DNA of 64,000 nt from Cephalopachus bancanus. Lineage: Eukaryota; Chordata; Mammalia; Primates; Tarsiidae. The stretch lies in contig JAPVLO010000384.1 of the NCBI GenBank assembly GCA_027257055.1, positions 1,054,001-1,118,000 of the forward strand, written 5' to 3'. Within the stretch, counting starts at the first letter, position 1. Each line of letters opens with the position of its first letter. Made by a program: the position numbers and the translations under genes. Below, in pieces: positions 32,226-42,965 of this stretch. Under the pieces are notes generated by a model, which saw only the letters and a list, made by a program, of their open reading frames with translations, had not been told where the DNA came from and made no database searches.

Positions 32226-34429
32226 ATGTACCACATTTTAAAAAATTCAGTTTCCTTTTGGTGGGGAGCAAGGTTGGTTCCTTGTTTTTGTTGTTGTGAG
32301 TAGTGCTGCAGTAAACATACGTGTGCAGGTATCTTTTTTGTAGAATGACTTGAGTTCCTCCCGTATGTTCCCCGAAGAAGGATTGCTGGGTCGTATGGGA
32401 GGTCAATTTTTGAATCTTTTAGGAATCACCAAACTGTTTTCTACAGCGACTGTACTAGTTTACACTCCAACCAATAGTGTAGAAGTACCCTTTTCCCTGA
32501 TTCTCTCCAGCATCTGTTGTTTTTTTGTTATTGATGGTGGTCATCCTGACTGGAGTTAGATGATATCTCATTGTAGGTTTAATTTTCATTTCTTTGATGA
32601 TTAGAGAGGCTGAACATTTTTCATGTATCTGTTGGCTGCTCATATGTCTTCTTTTGAGAGTGTCTTTTCATGTTTGGCCACTTTTTGATAGGGCTGTTTG
32701 TCTTTTTCTTTTCGGCATGTTTGAGTTCCTTGTAGATCCTAGATGTTAGGCCTTTGTCAGATATACAGATAGCAAATATTTTTTCCCATTCAATGGGCTG
32801 TCTCTCCACTCTCTTGATGGTTTCTTTGGTTTTGCAGAAGCTTGTCAGTTTGATGAGGTCCCACCTGTCTATCATATCTCTTATGGTATAGGTACTTGGG
32901 GTTTCGATCAGGAATTGATTGCCAGTTCCAATTTCCATAAGGCTGCTTCCTGCATTTTATCAGGTTCTTATAGTTTGAGGTTTTACATTTAGGTCTTTGA
33001 TCCATTTCAAATTTATTTTTGGGTATGGTGATGGGTAGGTGTGTTGTTTTATTCTTCTGCAAGTGGTCAGCCAGTTTTCCCAGCACCATTTACTGAATAA
33101 GTTCTCCTCTTCCTATTGGTTGTTAGTGGAGGCTTTGTCAAGGATGAGTTGGTTGAGAAAGAGGCTTTGCTTTCGAAATCTCTATCCTGTTCCTTTGGTC
33201 TATATGCCTGTTCTTGTACCAATACCAGACAGTTGTGATTATTGTAGCCTTATAATAAAGTTAAAATTATGGAAGTGTGACACCTTCCACTTTGTTTTTT
33301 TGCTGAGGATTGTTTTGACTATTTGTGGTTGCTTATGATTCCATATGAATTTCTGTATTATTGTTTTCAGGTCTGAGAAGAATGCTGCTGGCACTTTAAT
33401 GAGTATTGCATTGAATCTGTAGATCGCCTTGGGTAGGATGGATATCTTAACAATGTGATTCTTCTAATCCATGAGCATGGAATATTTTCCCATTTGTTTG
33501 TGTCATCTTCGATTTCTTTGAGCAATGTTTTGTAGCTTTTGTTGTAAAGATCTTTCACTTCTCTGGTTAAGAAAATGCCGAGACTTCTACATAAACTATA
33601 AAAAGACTTCAACTCAAGCACTATCATAGCTTGGGACTTAAATGTACCACTAACAACCCTAGATTGATCATCGAGGCAAAAAATCAACAAAGAGATCCAG
33701 AAACTCAACTTGACACTTGACCAAATGGACTTAATAGATACCTACAGAACACTCCACCCAACAACCACGGAATATACATTCTACTCATCACCACATGGAA
33801 CATACTCCAAGATCAACCACATCCTCAGACACAAATCAAGCATAGACAAGTTCCATAAGATCAAAATACTGCCACCATGTACCTTCTCAGACCATAGACC
33901 ATAGTGGAATAAAAACAAATTTCAACACCAGCAAAGCTCTCCCCAGACCCTCAAAGACATGGACACTAAACAACATGATGCTGAACAACTCCTGGGTCAA
34001 CACAGAGATCAAAGCAGAAATTAAAAGATTTCTGGAAACAAATGAAAATAAAGACATGTCTTACCAAAATCTCTGGATACCATGAAAACAGGATGTCTAT
34101 TATTAAAGAGATAAAAAATAGCAAATGCTGGAGGAAAGAGAACTCATACAAGATTGGTGGCTATATAAACTAGTACAGTCACTAACTACAAATAGAACTA
34201 CCATGTAATCCAACAGTTCTACTATTGGACATTTAGCCAAAAGAAAGACAATAAGTATATTTCCTTTATACTGATTTATCTGTAAACATTTTACGCTGTC
34301 TTATCTGATTTATCAGTAAATTAGAAGTGATATCTGCATTTCCATGTTTATTGCAGCACTACTCATAATAGCCATGATATGGAACCAAGGAAAGTATGAA
34401 ACAGATGATCAATGGATAAAGGAAATGTT

Positions 34430-34562
34430 TTATATGTATATCATTTATATTTATATATATATAAATTATATAATATATATAAATTTTATGCAATATATAA
34501 ATTATATATATAAAAATTTAATATTACATATAAATACTCTTAATATTATATATATAAATACT
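34430..34562. repeat. AT-rich low-complexity tract
   Basis: Degenerate TATA/ATATAAAT repeats with a few C/G, inside the L1-B ORF2 end. The frame over it encodes Tyr/Ile-rich nonsense. Confidence 0.85.
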
Positions 34563-35239
34563 ATTCAGCCATACAAAAGAATGAAAAAAGAATGAAATCC
34601 TGTCATGTGTGGCAACATGGATGGAACTGACAAAATTTGTTAAGTGAAATAAGATGGAAGCAGAAAATTATTCACCACATGCTGTCACTTTTTAGCTGAA
34701 GTTTAAAAAATAGATCAGAGAATAGTAGAAACTAGGAAGGGTAGGGAAGGGAGAAATGGGGAGAGATTTATTAAAAGATACAAAATTACAGCTAGATAGG
34801 AGAAATAAGTTCTAGCGGTGCATTGTATTGTAGGATGGTTATAGTTAGTGATGTATAATTTCACATAGTTAGAAGGAGGATATTGAATGTTCTCAACACA
34901 AATAAATTATAAATTTGTGGTATGATAATTACCCTCATCTGATCACTATGCATTGTATGTGTGGAAATATCACTATGAACTACATGAATATGTACAAATA
35001 TTATATGCCAATTAAAAAAATTGTAGCATATCATTGTTAAATCATGTTCATTCCTCAAAAGTAAGGAAGAGTCAAAACAAGAAAACTATCAATATAATTA
35101 TTAATTGAAGAAGAAAATTCATAGGCTTATTTCAGTTGGGACACCAAAATACTGTGAAAATGTTTTTATTATAAAACATTTATTTATTATAAAAACTCTT
35201 AGCAATTGTAGACTAGAGAGGAAATTTTTTATTTGGTAA

Positions 35240-35853
35240 AGATTAAATACTAGACATACATTTTTTCCCTGAATATTACACTTAGTGGAAAACATTTACA
35301 TGCATTTATTTTAGTATGAAAGTCTTGAATATTATCTAAAAAATAATAAATAAAAATTACCTCAAAATAGGTGAAGTATAGGCATTGGAACAAAAGACAT
35401 AGTATGCATTATATATAGTCATCTTCTTAGAAAAAAACAACCAAATTAACAAGCTCTTAGAATTAATAAAAGTGGTCAGAATGATTGCTGAATACAAGAT
35501 CAATACACAAAATCAGTAGTATTTCTTTCACCATCAATAATGATTCTTAATAACAAGCTATAAGGCACTTGGAAATTAAATTAGCTAATAATATAATAAA
35601 ATGTTAAAATGCTAGTTAAATTTATATAGAACATAGAAATAGAAGAGAATTGGAATAAATGGTTGGGTAATAATCTGTGATAGGATTACTTAATATTGCA
35701 AATATTAATTTTCCTAAAATTAACATAAAATGTAATCCGGTTTCAATGGATATCTTAGTTATACTTTAATTTTTAACCCATCAAAATAGTTCTAAATGTA
35801 TTTGGAGAAACAAAAGTCCATAAATAGCTAAATAAATCTTAAATATAAGAATG
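35240..35853 (+). mobile_element. Old L1ME-type ORF2 fragment
   Basis: Text such as CAGAATGATTGCTGAATACAA, GATCAATACACAAAATCAGTAG and TTGGAGAAACAAAAGTCCAT follows L1 ORF2 around and beyond the RT core, heavily diverged. It probably extends left to about 35040. Same element or family as 36590-37620. Confidence 0.65.
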
Positions 35854-36560
35854 TAGGCCAGGTGTAGTGGCTCATGCCTGTATTCCCAACACTTTGGGAG
35901 GTCAAGTTAGGAGAATCGCTTGATAAATCAGCCTAGGTAACAGAGCTGTTGACTGAGGCTATCTTAGGAAGCAGCATTTTATTAGTGCCGGTGGGACTCA
36001 GTGGGCTAATGCTACATGACTGAGAAACCCGGAGAAAGAGGAGAAAGGTTTTATATGTTAGTTTAGGTAAGGGAGGGGGTCGGGTTGTATGGCTACGCAT
36101 TTTTCTTTGGAATTTGCAAAGTTGTATTTAGCAAAACCAGATTTTCAAAGAGCAAATTGTTTCCAGGATATACCTGACAAGCAGGGGTTATAAACCGATA
36201 ACTTCACAAAGAGAGGATGGTGGGGGGGCGGGGTAAGTTTATGAATTGATTACTATCTTGCACTTACAGGAACGCGGCTTGTGGCTATTTGGTTTTCCTC
36301 AGATCTCTTGCCTAGCAGGTTTGGAGCTTGCAGGTTGATTTTTAAAAACGAATAATTTTAACTGATTTAGTTCCTCTCTGCCACAGAGCAAGACTCCATT
36401 TACACAGAAAAAAAGTAGCCAAGAATGGTGGCATGCACCTATAGCTCCAGCTACTTGGGAGACTGAGGTGGAAGGATCACTGGGGCCCAGGCAGTTGAGG
36501 TTGCAATGAGCCATGATTGTTTCACTGCAAAGCAGCCAAAGTAAAAACCATGACTCAAAA
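35854..36560 (+). mobile_element. AluJ-like, split by an LTR
   Basis: Left monomer 35854-35946 (GGCCAGGTGTAGTGGCTCATG), right monomer 36384-36560 (AGCCAAGAATGGTGGCATGC, CAGTTGAGGTTGCAATGAGCC). The gap is the LTR at 35947-36383. Confidence 0.85.
35947..36383 (-). mobile_element. 437-bp solo LTR inside AluJ
   Basis: Bounded by TG (35947) and CA (36382-36383), with 6-bp duplications CAGAGC at 35941-35946 and 36384-36389. The minus-strand orientation is suggested by AATAAAAT about 40 bp from the left edge on that strand. Family not recognised; a 6-bp duplication is typical of class II ERVs but not exclusive to them. Confidence 0.8.
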
Positions 36561-36589
36561 AATAAAATTACGGTAATAATGAGAATTTG

Positions 36590-37620
36590 GATGAAGTCCC
36601 AGGAAACTTTTGCTATGGCTAATGTGAGGTAACATAAACAATTTATTCTCTAGCCTAAAAGAACCAAACTAAACAAAATTTGTGATTTCATATTTTCAAG
36701 ACATTTGACATTGGGCAATAAAGGACAGTGACCCCTGAGTGATGGGAAATGAACAATGTAAGCCCTAAATTATCTCAGGTTACTGTTTTGATAGACTTTC
36801 AGAAACAGAAATTAATTGGAAATCACTAACTGAAAAATTTATATAGACAGTTCCCAAATATTAGGAAGCTAAATACACATTTAAAAATATTTGATGGCTT
36901 AAAAAATAAACCAAGAGAAAAATTAATTGATTTTTTTTTTTTTTTGAGTTGGAGTCTCACTCTGTCACCCAGACTGGAGTGCAGTGGCCGCTCCTGGCCA
37001 CCGCAGCCTCGACCTGCTGGGCTCCGGTGATCCTTCTGCCTCAGCCTTCCAAGCAACTGAACTACAGGTGCGTGCTACCACGCCCGGCTGATTTTTTGAT
37101 TTATTGTAGAGATGAAGTCTTGCTGCCCAGGTGGGTCTCGAACCCGTGGGCTCAGGCAATCCACTCACCTCAGCCTCCCAAAGGCACGGGATTACAGGCT
37201 GAGCCACCGAGCCTGGCTAATTGTTTTTTTTAAGCTAAATTAAAATGACAACACAACAAAATTTGTGGAATGCTGCTAATGTAATACTTAGAAGAAAATT
37301 GATCTCACCAAAAACTATTGCTAAAAAAGAAAGGTCATACATCAATGACTGAAACATCCACCTTAAGAGTCTAGAAAAAGAAGAGAGTATCACAATCCTG
37401 AGATGATTTTTTTCCCCCTTTGGAAGTTAACAACCTGATTTCAAAATTTATATGGAAATTAAAGACATCTAAAAAAGCCCATTTTCAAAACAAAACAAAA
37501 TAAAAGAAAACAAAACAAAATAAAGTTGGATGACTTTGACTACCTGATTTCTAGACTCGTAAAAGCTGTAATATTCAAAACTGTGGAATTGGTATGAGTA
37601 TAAACATATCTAGAATATAG
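36590..37620 (+). mobile_element. Old L1ME-type ORF2 fragments around an Alu
   Basis: Recognisable L1 phrases: GACAACACAACAAAATTTGTGG with ATGCTGCTAATGTAATACTTAG, GAAAGGTCATACATCAATGAC, ACATCCACCTTAAGAGTCTAG, then AAAACTGTGGAATTGGTATGAG. Interrupted by the Alu at 36930-37217. An A/C-rich (AAAAC)n patch lies at 37487-37525. Confidence 0.7.
36930..37217 (-). mobile_element. Alu form T, deletion subfamily
   Basis: Antisense; GAAGTCTTGCTGCCCAGGTGG shows the AACTTG deletion, and TTTTTTGATTTATTG and AAAGGCACGGG are shared with the other members. Short duplication ATTAATTG / CTAATTG. Confidence 0.95.
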
Positions 37621-37947
37621 AATTCAAGTATGTTCATTGCTATATTTAAATTTCTGAATTTAATTTTTAAGAGCAGTTCTTATGGCATTCTCTACAGTTT
37701 TAGAATCAGTGTCTTCTCTCATCTCTTCAAGGAGGTGAAATTATATTTTCAAAGTTTCTTTTATCTCCAGGGTCTCAGCTTTCTTAAAATATGCTTTTTT
37801 ATTTTTAATTTCCCAGTTACAGGTTTTTCTCAGATTTCTGATAATTCTTGGCTGCCTTCTCATGATAAAGACTGTGAGAACAAACAGCTTATTGGAAACT
37901 TTGAATGCATTGTTAGGACTTTTCAACTTGGAGCTACTTTGTATGGT

Positions 37948-38158
37948 AGAATATCCCAACTTTAGCATAACTGACATTTTGAGCTAGATAATTCTTTGCT
38001 TTGGGGACTGTTCTGTGACTTGTAGGGTATATAGCAGTATTTCTGGCTTCTACCCAGAAGATGCTAGTAGCACCCCCTTCAGCTGTGACACCAAAAATAT
38101 TTCCAGACATTGCCAAATATCTCATGAGAGTGGCAAAGTTGCACCCAATTGAGAAGAA
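37948..38158 (+). mobile_element. MER20-like hAT DNA transposon remnant
   Basis: Matches the MER20 order: CTGACATTTTGAGCTAGATAATTC, GGGGACTGTTCTGTG, TTTCTGGCTTCTACCCAGAAG, ATGCTAGTAGCACCCCC, TTCCAGACATTGCCAAATAT, and CCAATTGAGAA at the end. About 211 bp against a usual length near 220 bp, so almost complete though diverged. MER20 copies are known to act as regulatory elements in placental mammals; nothing here shows activity. Confidence 0.8.
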
Positions 38159-38549
38159 TAGACCACTTATTTATGAAACCTCTAAGAACTCTCCTTTACC
38201 TTCCATCCTCTTGGACTGCTCAGATTAATAGGAAAAACCTTCCAACCACTAGTCTAAAGGGTGAAAGTCTGGCTGTCAGATTTATAAAAACCAACAAGGG
38301 AAGACTGTGGGTGATTCTACATTTGTATTGGCAAGTATGGTCTATTATTTCCCATTGTGTACACATGACAACATTGCCCTCGACTATTTCCAGTATCTTC
38401 TAGTCCTGAAATCTTTTATGTCTTTTTTTCTCCCCAAACAAATTTTCTACTTTCTCTCTCCAAAAATAATCTTTCTGTCAGGATTGGGGTGAGGGGAGGA
38501 GAAGATCGGAGATTTGAGAATACACAGCTCCTTTAGAAAAAGTCTTGCA
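38159..38549. other. No gene seen; unassigned sequence
   Basis: Frames at 38149-38403 and 38307-38492 overlap in different phases and have no recognisable features. Confidence 0.3.
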
Positions 38550-38829
38550 GCTGGGCTCGGTGGCTCAGCCTGTAATCCCGCGCTTTGGGAGGCTGAGGTG
38601 AGTGAATTGCCTGAGCTCATGGGTTCGAGACCCACCTGGGCAAATTGGCGAGACCTCATCTCTACAATAAATCAAAAATTAGCCGGACGTGGTAGCGCGC
38701 GCCTGTAGTTCCAGCTACTTGGAAGGCTGAGGCGGAAGGATCGCCGGAGCCCATCAGGTTGAGGCTGCGGTGGCCGGGAGCGGCCACTGCACTCCAGTCT
38801 GGGCAACAGAGTGAGACTCCAACTCAAAA
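38550..38829 (+). mobile_element. Alu form T, well preserved
   Basis: Sense copy with CpG-rich stretches intact (GGTAGCGCGCGCCTGTAG, GGATCGCCGGAGCCC). AAAAAGTCTTG precedes it and AAAAAGTCTGA follows. The stem is the compensated TGGG/CCCA type (38620-38634). Confidence 0.95.
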
Positions 38830-38890
38830 AAAAAAAGTCTGACTTAAACTTACAAGAGTGAAATTCTAAGAAAAATTTATGTTTGATTTG

Positions 38891-39630
38891 TGAAAGGGTA
38901 AACTGAGGCAAGGTGTGCCGTGCCAGTACCATGGGAGTAATGCAAGATTGCAACCAAGTAAGAAGTAGAAGAAAATGAAGTTTATTATTCACCTTGCACA
39001 GATTGGAAAGAGGGCAGATACTCAGAGGCAGGTGAGCCATTGAAGGGCCAAGAACTGGGTATATTTAAGGGCCTTTGGGGTAAGGGGAGCTTAGACCCGC
39101 AGGGGTCTGGGCCAAAAGGAATGTCCAGGGTTGCAGCTGGTATTTTATGTTGATTGTAGCCACATGAGTCTTAAATTGTCACATTGCCAGACATTAGCTT
39201 CTCATGCCCTTGGGTGGTGGGCTAGATGAGGAGACAGGGGGAGGGGTTTTCCCTGCAAGAGACTGGTCAGACATTTGCAATTCATAAATTCCTTAGCAAA
39301 AAGGTGGTCTATTATCCTTTAATATAATCCTTTACCTGCCCCCCCCCCCGTTAAGGAGCTTGAAAGTTTCGGAGATTATTATGCTAAACCTTGAATTGGG
39401 CTGTCCTTGTCTTGCATGTGGTGGAGATTTGCTGAGGCGTTGGGGTAGGCTGTCAGTTTGATCTGCAGTAAAATGTCTGAACGCTTCCTAAAACCTGCCT
39501 GTCTATGAAATTTATCTACCTATGTCTAACCTGTTCTAGATTCAAAGCGTGTCAGTTTAAGCAAAAACGGCGATGCTGAGGCAAAATGAGAACTAAGTTT
39601 ATTCTAAGTTTCTCAGGGTCCTGCCTTTCA
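38891..39630 (-). mobile_element. Solo LTR, family X, copy 1
   Basis: 740 bp bounded by TGAAAGGG and CCTTTCA with a 5-bp duplication ATTTG (38886-38890, 39631-39635). The minus strand carries AATAAA (complement of TTTATT at 38981-38986) near its 3' end. Homologous to copies at 49557 and 51154: shared phrases are CAGACATTTGCAATTCA, GGGCTGTCC, GTCTTGCAT and GATGCTGAGGCAAAA. A C12 run lies at about 39340-39351. No internal genes. Confidence 0.85.
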
Positions 39631-39635
39631 ATTTG

Positions 39636-40706
39636 TAAGTCTGGTTTTTGTATTTAATATGTGTGAGAGAGAGAGAGTTGGTATATTGAGTAACTGTGAT
39701 TTGAATTGTATAATAAAATTTGAATATTTATGTATGGAAGTTGTATAAATGTTTTAAGAGGACTTAATCTGTAAAACGTATGAGTTATTGTATATTATTC
39801 AAAGAGTAAGTGAAAGTGTGCCTTCTGTTATTAGCTAAAAGTTCAGAAATAAATAGAATAAGATTGTTCAATTGATCTTATAACTTTAAGTAAAGCTATA
39901 TAAAAAAGTATATAAATTTAATAAATTATATTTAATCAAAGTATAGAAAGTAACAGAGATAATTTTTTCCATGCAAGGAAACCTGCCCCTCTAACTCTAA
40001 ATGTTGAAAGACAACTCAAAAATTTCTTCTGTCATAGATGGTATTCAACATTGTATTGTCATAATCAAAAGATGGGAAAAAGAAGTATAAATATTGAAAA
40101 CTATAAAGCAAGCCATTTTGCTTGAGAGCAATTTGATTGCCTGCATACTAATACAAGATAATCAAAAGAAAAGCGATCAGAACAGAGACAATATAATTAA
40201 GATACAAAAGTTTGCAGTGGTTCAGGAGCAAAAAGAGGTTGGAATAGGTGGGAGTGTGACCAGAAGCCATGGAGAGAATGGATGGAGAAGTTTTTTTGGG
40301 AATAGTCAGTCCTGGATGACAGGCAGGATATGAGACATAGGAAAATGAAATTTTACAGAGGGCTTCACAGTTTTTGGCATAAGGAAATTTGGGTATGGCA
40401 GCACCATTTACTGAGACTAGGAAAATGGAAGGAAGATTAGATTGACTATGGATAAGAGTTGGTCCTTAAGAACTCAGTTGTAGAAATTTTTTAAAGATAT
40501 CTGTTGTACATTTAAATAGAAATAGTGAGCAGGGTAATATAGGTATGGGGTTTGGAAAAATGATCTTAGCTGGCAACAGATACTGTTTTAAATCTTGTGG
40601 GGAGGAGGGTTTGTGAACTCCATCAGGGAAAGAGAAAAGCAGATTGACAGGAAAAAAGCCTCTATGTTGTTTGTTACCCATGAAGGTACATGGATGAATA
40701 GTTTTT
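39636..40706. other. No gene seen; unassigned AT-rich sequence
   Basis: Strongly AT-rich with a short GA run (39663-39678). The frame at 40094-40333 (79 codons) has no recognised domain. It may hold old, unrecognised ERV or LINE text. Confidence 0.3.
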
Positions 40707-40718
40707 AAAACTACAAAA

Positions 40719-41005
40719 GGCCGGGCTCGGTGGCTCAGCCTGTAATCTCGCGCCTTTGGGAGGCTGAGGTGAGTGGATTGCCTGAGCCTGCGGGTTCGAG
40801 ACCCGCCTGGGCAGCGAGACCTCATCTCACAATAAATAAAAAAATCAGCTGGGCGTGGTAACACACTTCTGTAATTCTGGCTACTTGGAAGGCTGAGGCG
40901 GAAGGATCGCCGGAGCCCAGCAGGTCGAGGCTGTGGTGGCTGGGAGCGGCCACTGCACTCCAGTCTGGGCGACAGAGTGAGACTCCAACTCAAAAAAAAA
41001 AAAAA
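40719..41005 (+). mobile_element. Alu form T, deletion subfamily
   Basis: Opens GGCCGGGCTCGGTGGCTCAG and has GGGCAGCGAGACCTCATC (AACTTG missing). Flanks AAAACTACAAAAG and AACCTACAAAAG. Perfect stem GCGGG/CCCGC around TTCGAGA at 40790-40806. Confidence 0.96.
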
Positions 41006-41017
41006 AACCTACAAAAG

Positions 41018-41943
41018 TATTTCCTCTCGTGGAATGGGTTTAAACTATATTTTCAACTCAGGCAATATGATCATTTTGATGTGTTAGAAACATTTTTTAT
41101 TTATTTAGAGACTATTAAGCCACATGTGTGTATGACACTGTGCTATTAATGTACTGTATAAACTAATTTAAATGGAGGCAGTTTGCCCCCTCTATCAGAT
41201 TTAAAGTCATGTCTCATCTCTTCTTCACACATGGAATCAAACAGTCAGAAGGGACCTCAAGTTCATAGAGTCCCAGCAATTGTCTCCTGCCTGGATCGTG
41301 TGTGTAACATTTCTGATAGGTAGTGGTTGATCTTCTACCTGAGCACCTGCATTTATAGGGAGCATTCTCACATTCATGAGAAGGTTCATACCCTTTTTTA
41401 TGTTCTTAATTATTTTAACATTTTCTTCAAACTAGTATGAAACATTCTTTCCTGTATCTTCCAACTCTGATTCTTGTTTTGCTTTAAGGGTTACCAGAAT
41501 ATAAATCTTTCTAGTATTCCTTGACCATTAGTAAGAGTTTTCTGATAAACCATCATAGCTTTGCAGTTCTGTCCAGGACTCTGCTTAACTCTGTCATCAT
41601 TTCTTTACATTGTGACTCCCTGAGTGAACCCCAGTACTCTGTATGTGATCTGAGCAGGGCAAATCTGATGGTCCCACTACAGTCCATCTTGTTTAGACAC
41701 TGAATTTCTATTGATATAACTCAGGATTACTTTAAGTTATTTGGAAACCAACTATATCACAATATCACCTCATATTAGAGCTTGAAATCTATTTAGAATC
41801 CTTTTATGTACCAGCTGCTATCCCTGCCTGCTTCGTTTAGCTCTGCTACATTTGATTTTTTATACTTAATTATACGGTCCACTGTTAGCCTGTGAAATTT
41901 GATCTTATGTTAATTTGGCCAATCTCTTCAGCTACTCCAGAAT
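41018..41943. other. No gene seen; unassigned sequence
   Basis: Unique-looking. A phrase near 41233-41275 (GGAATCAAACAGTCAGAAGG, GACCTCAAGTTCATAGAG) recalls an old mammalian interspersed repeat but is too short to place. Confidence 0.35.
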
Positions 41944-42231
41944 TTTTTTTTTTTTTGAGTTGGAGTCTCACTCAGTCGCCCAGACTGGAGTGCAGCGGCC
42001 GCTCCCGGTCCACCGCAACCTCGACCTGCTGGGCTCCGGCGATCCTTCCGCCTCAGCCTTCCAAGTAGCCGGAATTACAGGCATGCACTACTACGCCCGG
42101 CTGATTTTTTGCTTTATTGTAGAGATGAGGTCTCGCTGCCCAGGTGGGTCTCGAACCCGCGGGCTCAGGCAATCCACTCACCTCAGCCTCCCAAAGGCGC
42201 GGGATTACAGGCTGAGCCATCGAGCCCGGCT
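41944..42231 (-). mobile_element. Alu form T, deletion subfamily
   Basis: Antisense. CCAGAATTTTTT and TCAGAATTTTTTT flank it. CGCTGCCCAGG marks the deletion, and CpG-rich CTCGAACCCGCGGGCTC is retained. Confidence 0.96.
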
Positions 42232-42394
42232 CAGAATTTTTTTAGGGTCTGATTTTGTCCTCTAGTGAGTTGACATTACTTGAAGTTCTGTAAGCAAAGA
42301 TGCGTTTGTGTTCAAGGCATCATCACATGTGTTCTTCCATCTAGCACTCAAATACCAGGTCCAGTGTGTATGGCAGGTCTTTTTTGATTTTCGC

Positions 42395-42625
42395 AGGCAG
42401 TGTAGCAGATGATAGGGAAGAAAGTGGGATTTAAATTCAACCACCTTAACTGTGTAGTCTTGACAAGTTCTGTTCCTCTCTTTGTTTCTTTTTCCTTATC
42501 TGCAAGCAGAAATAATAGTAAATGCATGATAGATTTGTTTTGTGAGGAGGAAATGGAATAATTTCCATAAATTACTTATCACAGCGATCAAACAAAGTAC
42601 GTCTTCAATAAATGTTAGCTTTTGG
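42395..42625 (+). mobile_element. MIR element
   Basis: GCAGGCAGTGTAGCAGATGA, then GGATTTAAATTCAACC, CTTATCTGCAAGCAGAAATAATAG, TGAGGAGGAAATGGAATAAT and TCTTCAATAAATGTTAGC follow the MIR core and tail in order. Confidence 0.75.
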
Positions 42626-42639
42626 TTTTGGTCTTTCTT

Positions 42640-42735
42640 TTTCCATCGAAGAAACTGATATCTGGCAGGTTTAACTCACTTCCCAAGATCACAAGTCAGT
42701 CAGAGGACGACTCAGTGCCTTGAATGCTCAGCTCT
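42640..42735 (-). mobile_element. MIR fragment
   Basis: GAAGAAACTGATATCTGGCAGG, ACTCACTTCCCAAGATCACA and GTCAGTCAGAGG resemble the antisense MIR core (GAGGAAACTGAGGC, ACTTGCCCAAGGTCACA). Confidence 0.6.
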
Positions 42736-42759
42736 GCCAGCATGGAATTTAGTCCACAG

Positions 42760-42965
42760 ACACTCGAGTTAGAAACCACTGGCTTCGAATTTTGCTCTTG
42801 CCACTTGCTAATTAGATGACCTTGCAGTGGTTACTTGAACCTACTTAATTTCAGTTCTTTCATCTGTAGAGAATTTAGTATCTCTTTCAAAGGCTGTGAG
42901 GAGAATTCAATGAACGTGCACAAAACCTGTAACGTCTGGCTCCACGAATCATAATACTGTTCCTT
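42760..42965 (+). mobile_element. MIR element
   Basis: GAGTTAGAAACCACTGGCTTC, GCTCTTGCCACTTGCTAATTA, GATGACCTTG, TTCTTTCATCTGTAGAGAAT and GGCTGTGAGGAGAATTCAATGA match MIR in sequence order. Confidence 0.75.

Larger units (their letters stand above)
31300..34090 (-). mobile_element. Lineage-specific L1 with 5' inversion (twin-primed)
   Basis: 31300-33580 is antisense L1 from 3' UTR back to ORF2 (reverse frames 32621-32938 and 33367-33708 read YTIRDMIDRWDLIKLTSFC and [21 protein letters not shown]). 33581-34090 is L1 in the opposite, sense orientation, from the endonuclease end (frame 33710-33904: DLIDTYRTLHPTTTEYTF, SSPHGTYSKINHILRHKSS). A single duplication GGATGGCTATTATT / GGATGTCTATTATT (31286-31299, 34091-34104) brackets both parts, so it is one insertion. 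The RT-coding middle is missing. Two Alus are nested in it. Confidence 0.85.
18576..35025 (+). mobile_element. L1-B: old L1 (L1M-type) split by four later L1-type insertions
   Basis: Pieces in order: ORF1 3' end (18576-19100, ACTTTATAGGCTAGGAATAA, GCTATCCTTCAGAAATGAAG, CATCACAGTTAGACTGGCCT); ORF2 start resuming at about 26655 (AGGCTGAATGAATAAAG); ORF2 to 29965; 30747-31299; 34091 to the 3' UTR end near 35025 (GATCACTATGCATTGTATG, ATTATATGCCAATTAAAAAA). Splices across each interruption restore collinear L1 text, which fixes insertion order. Interrupted by L1-C, an Alu, a retrocopy, a truncated L1 and an inverted L1. Confidence 0.8.
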
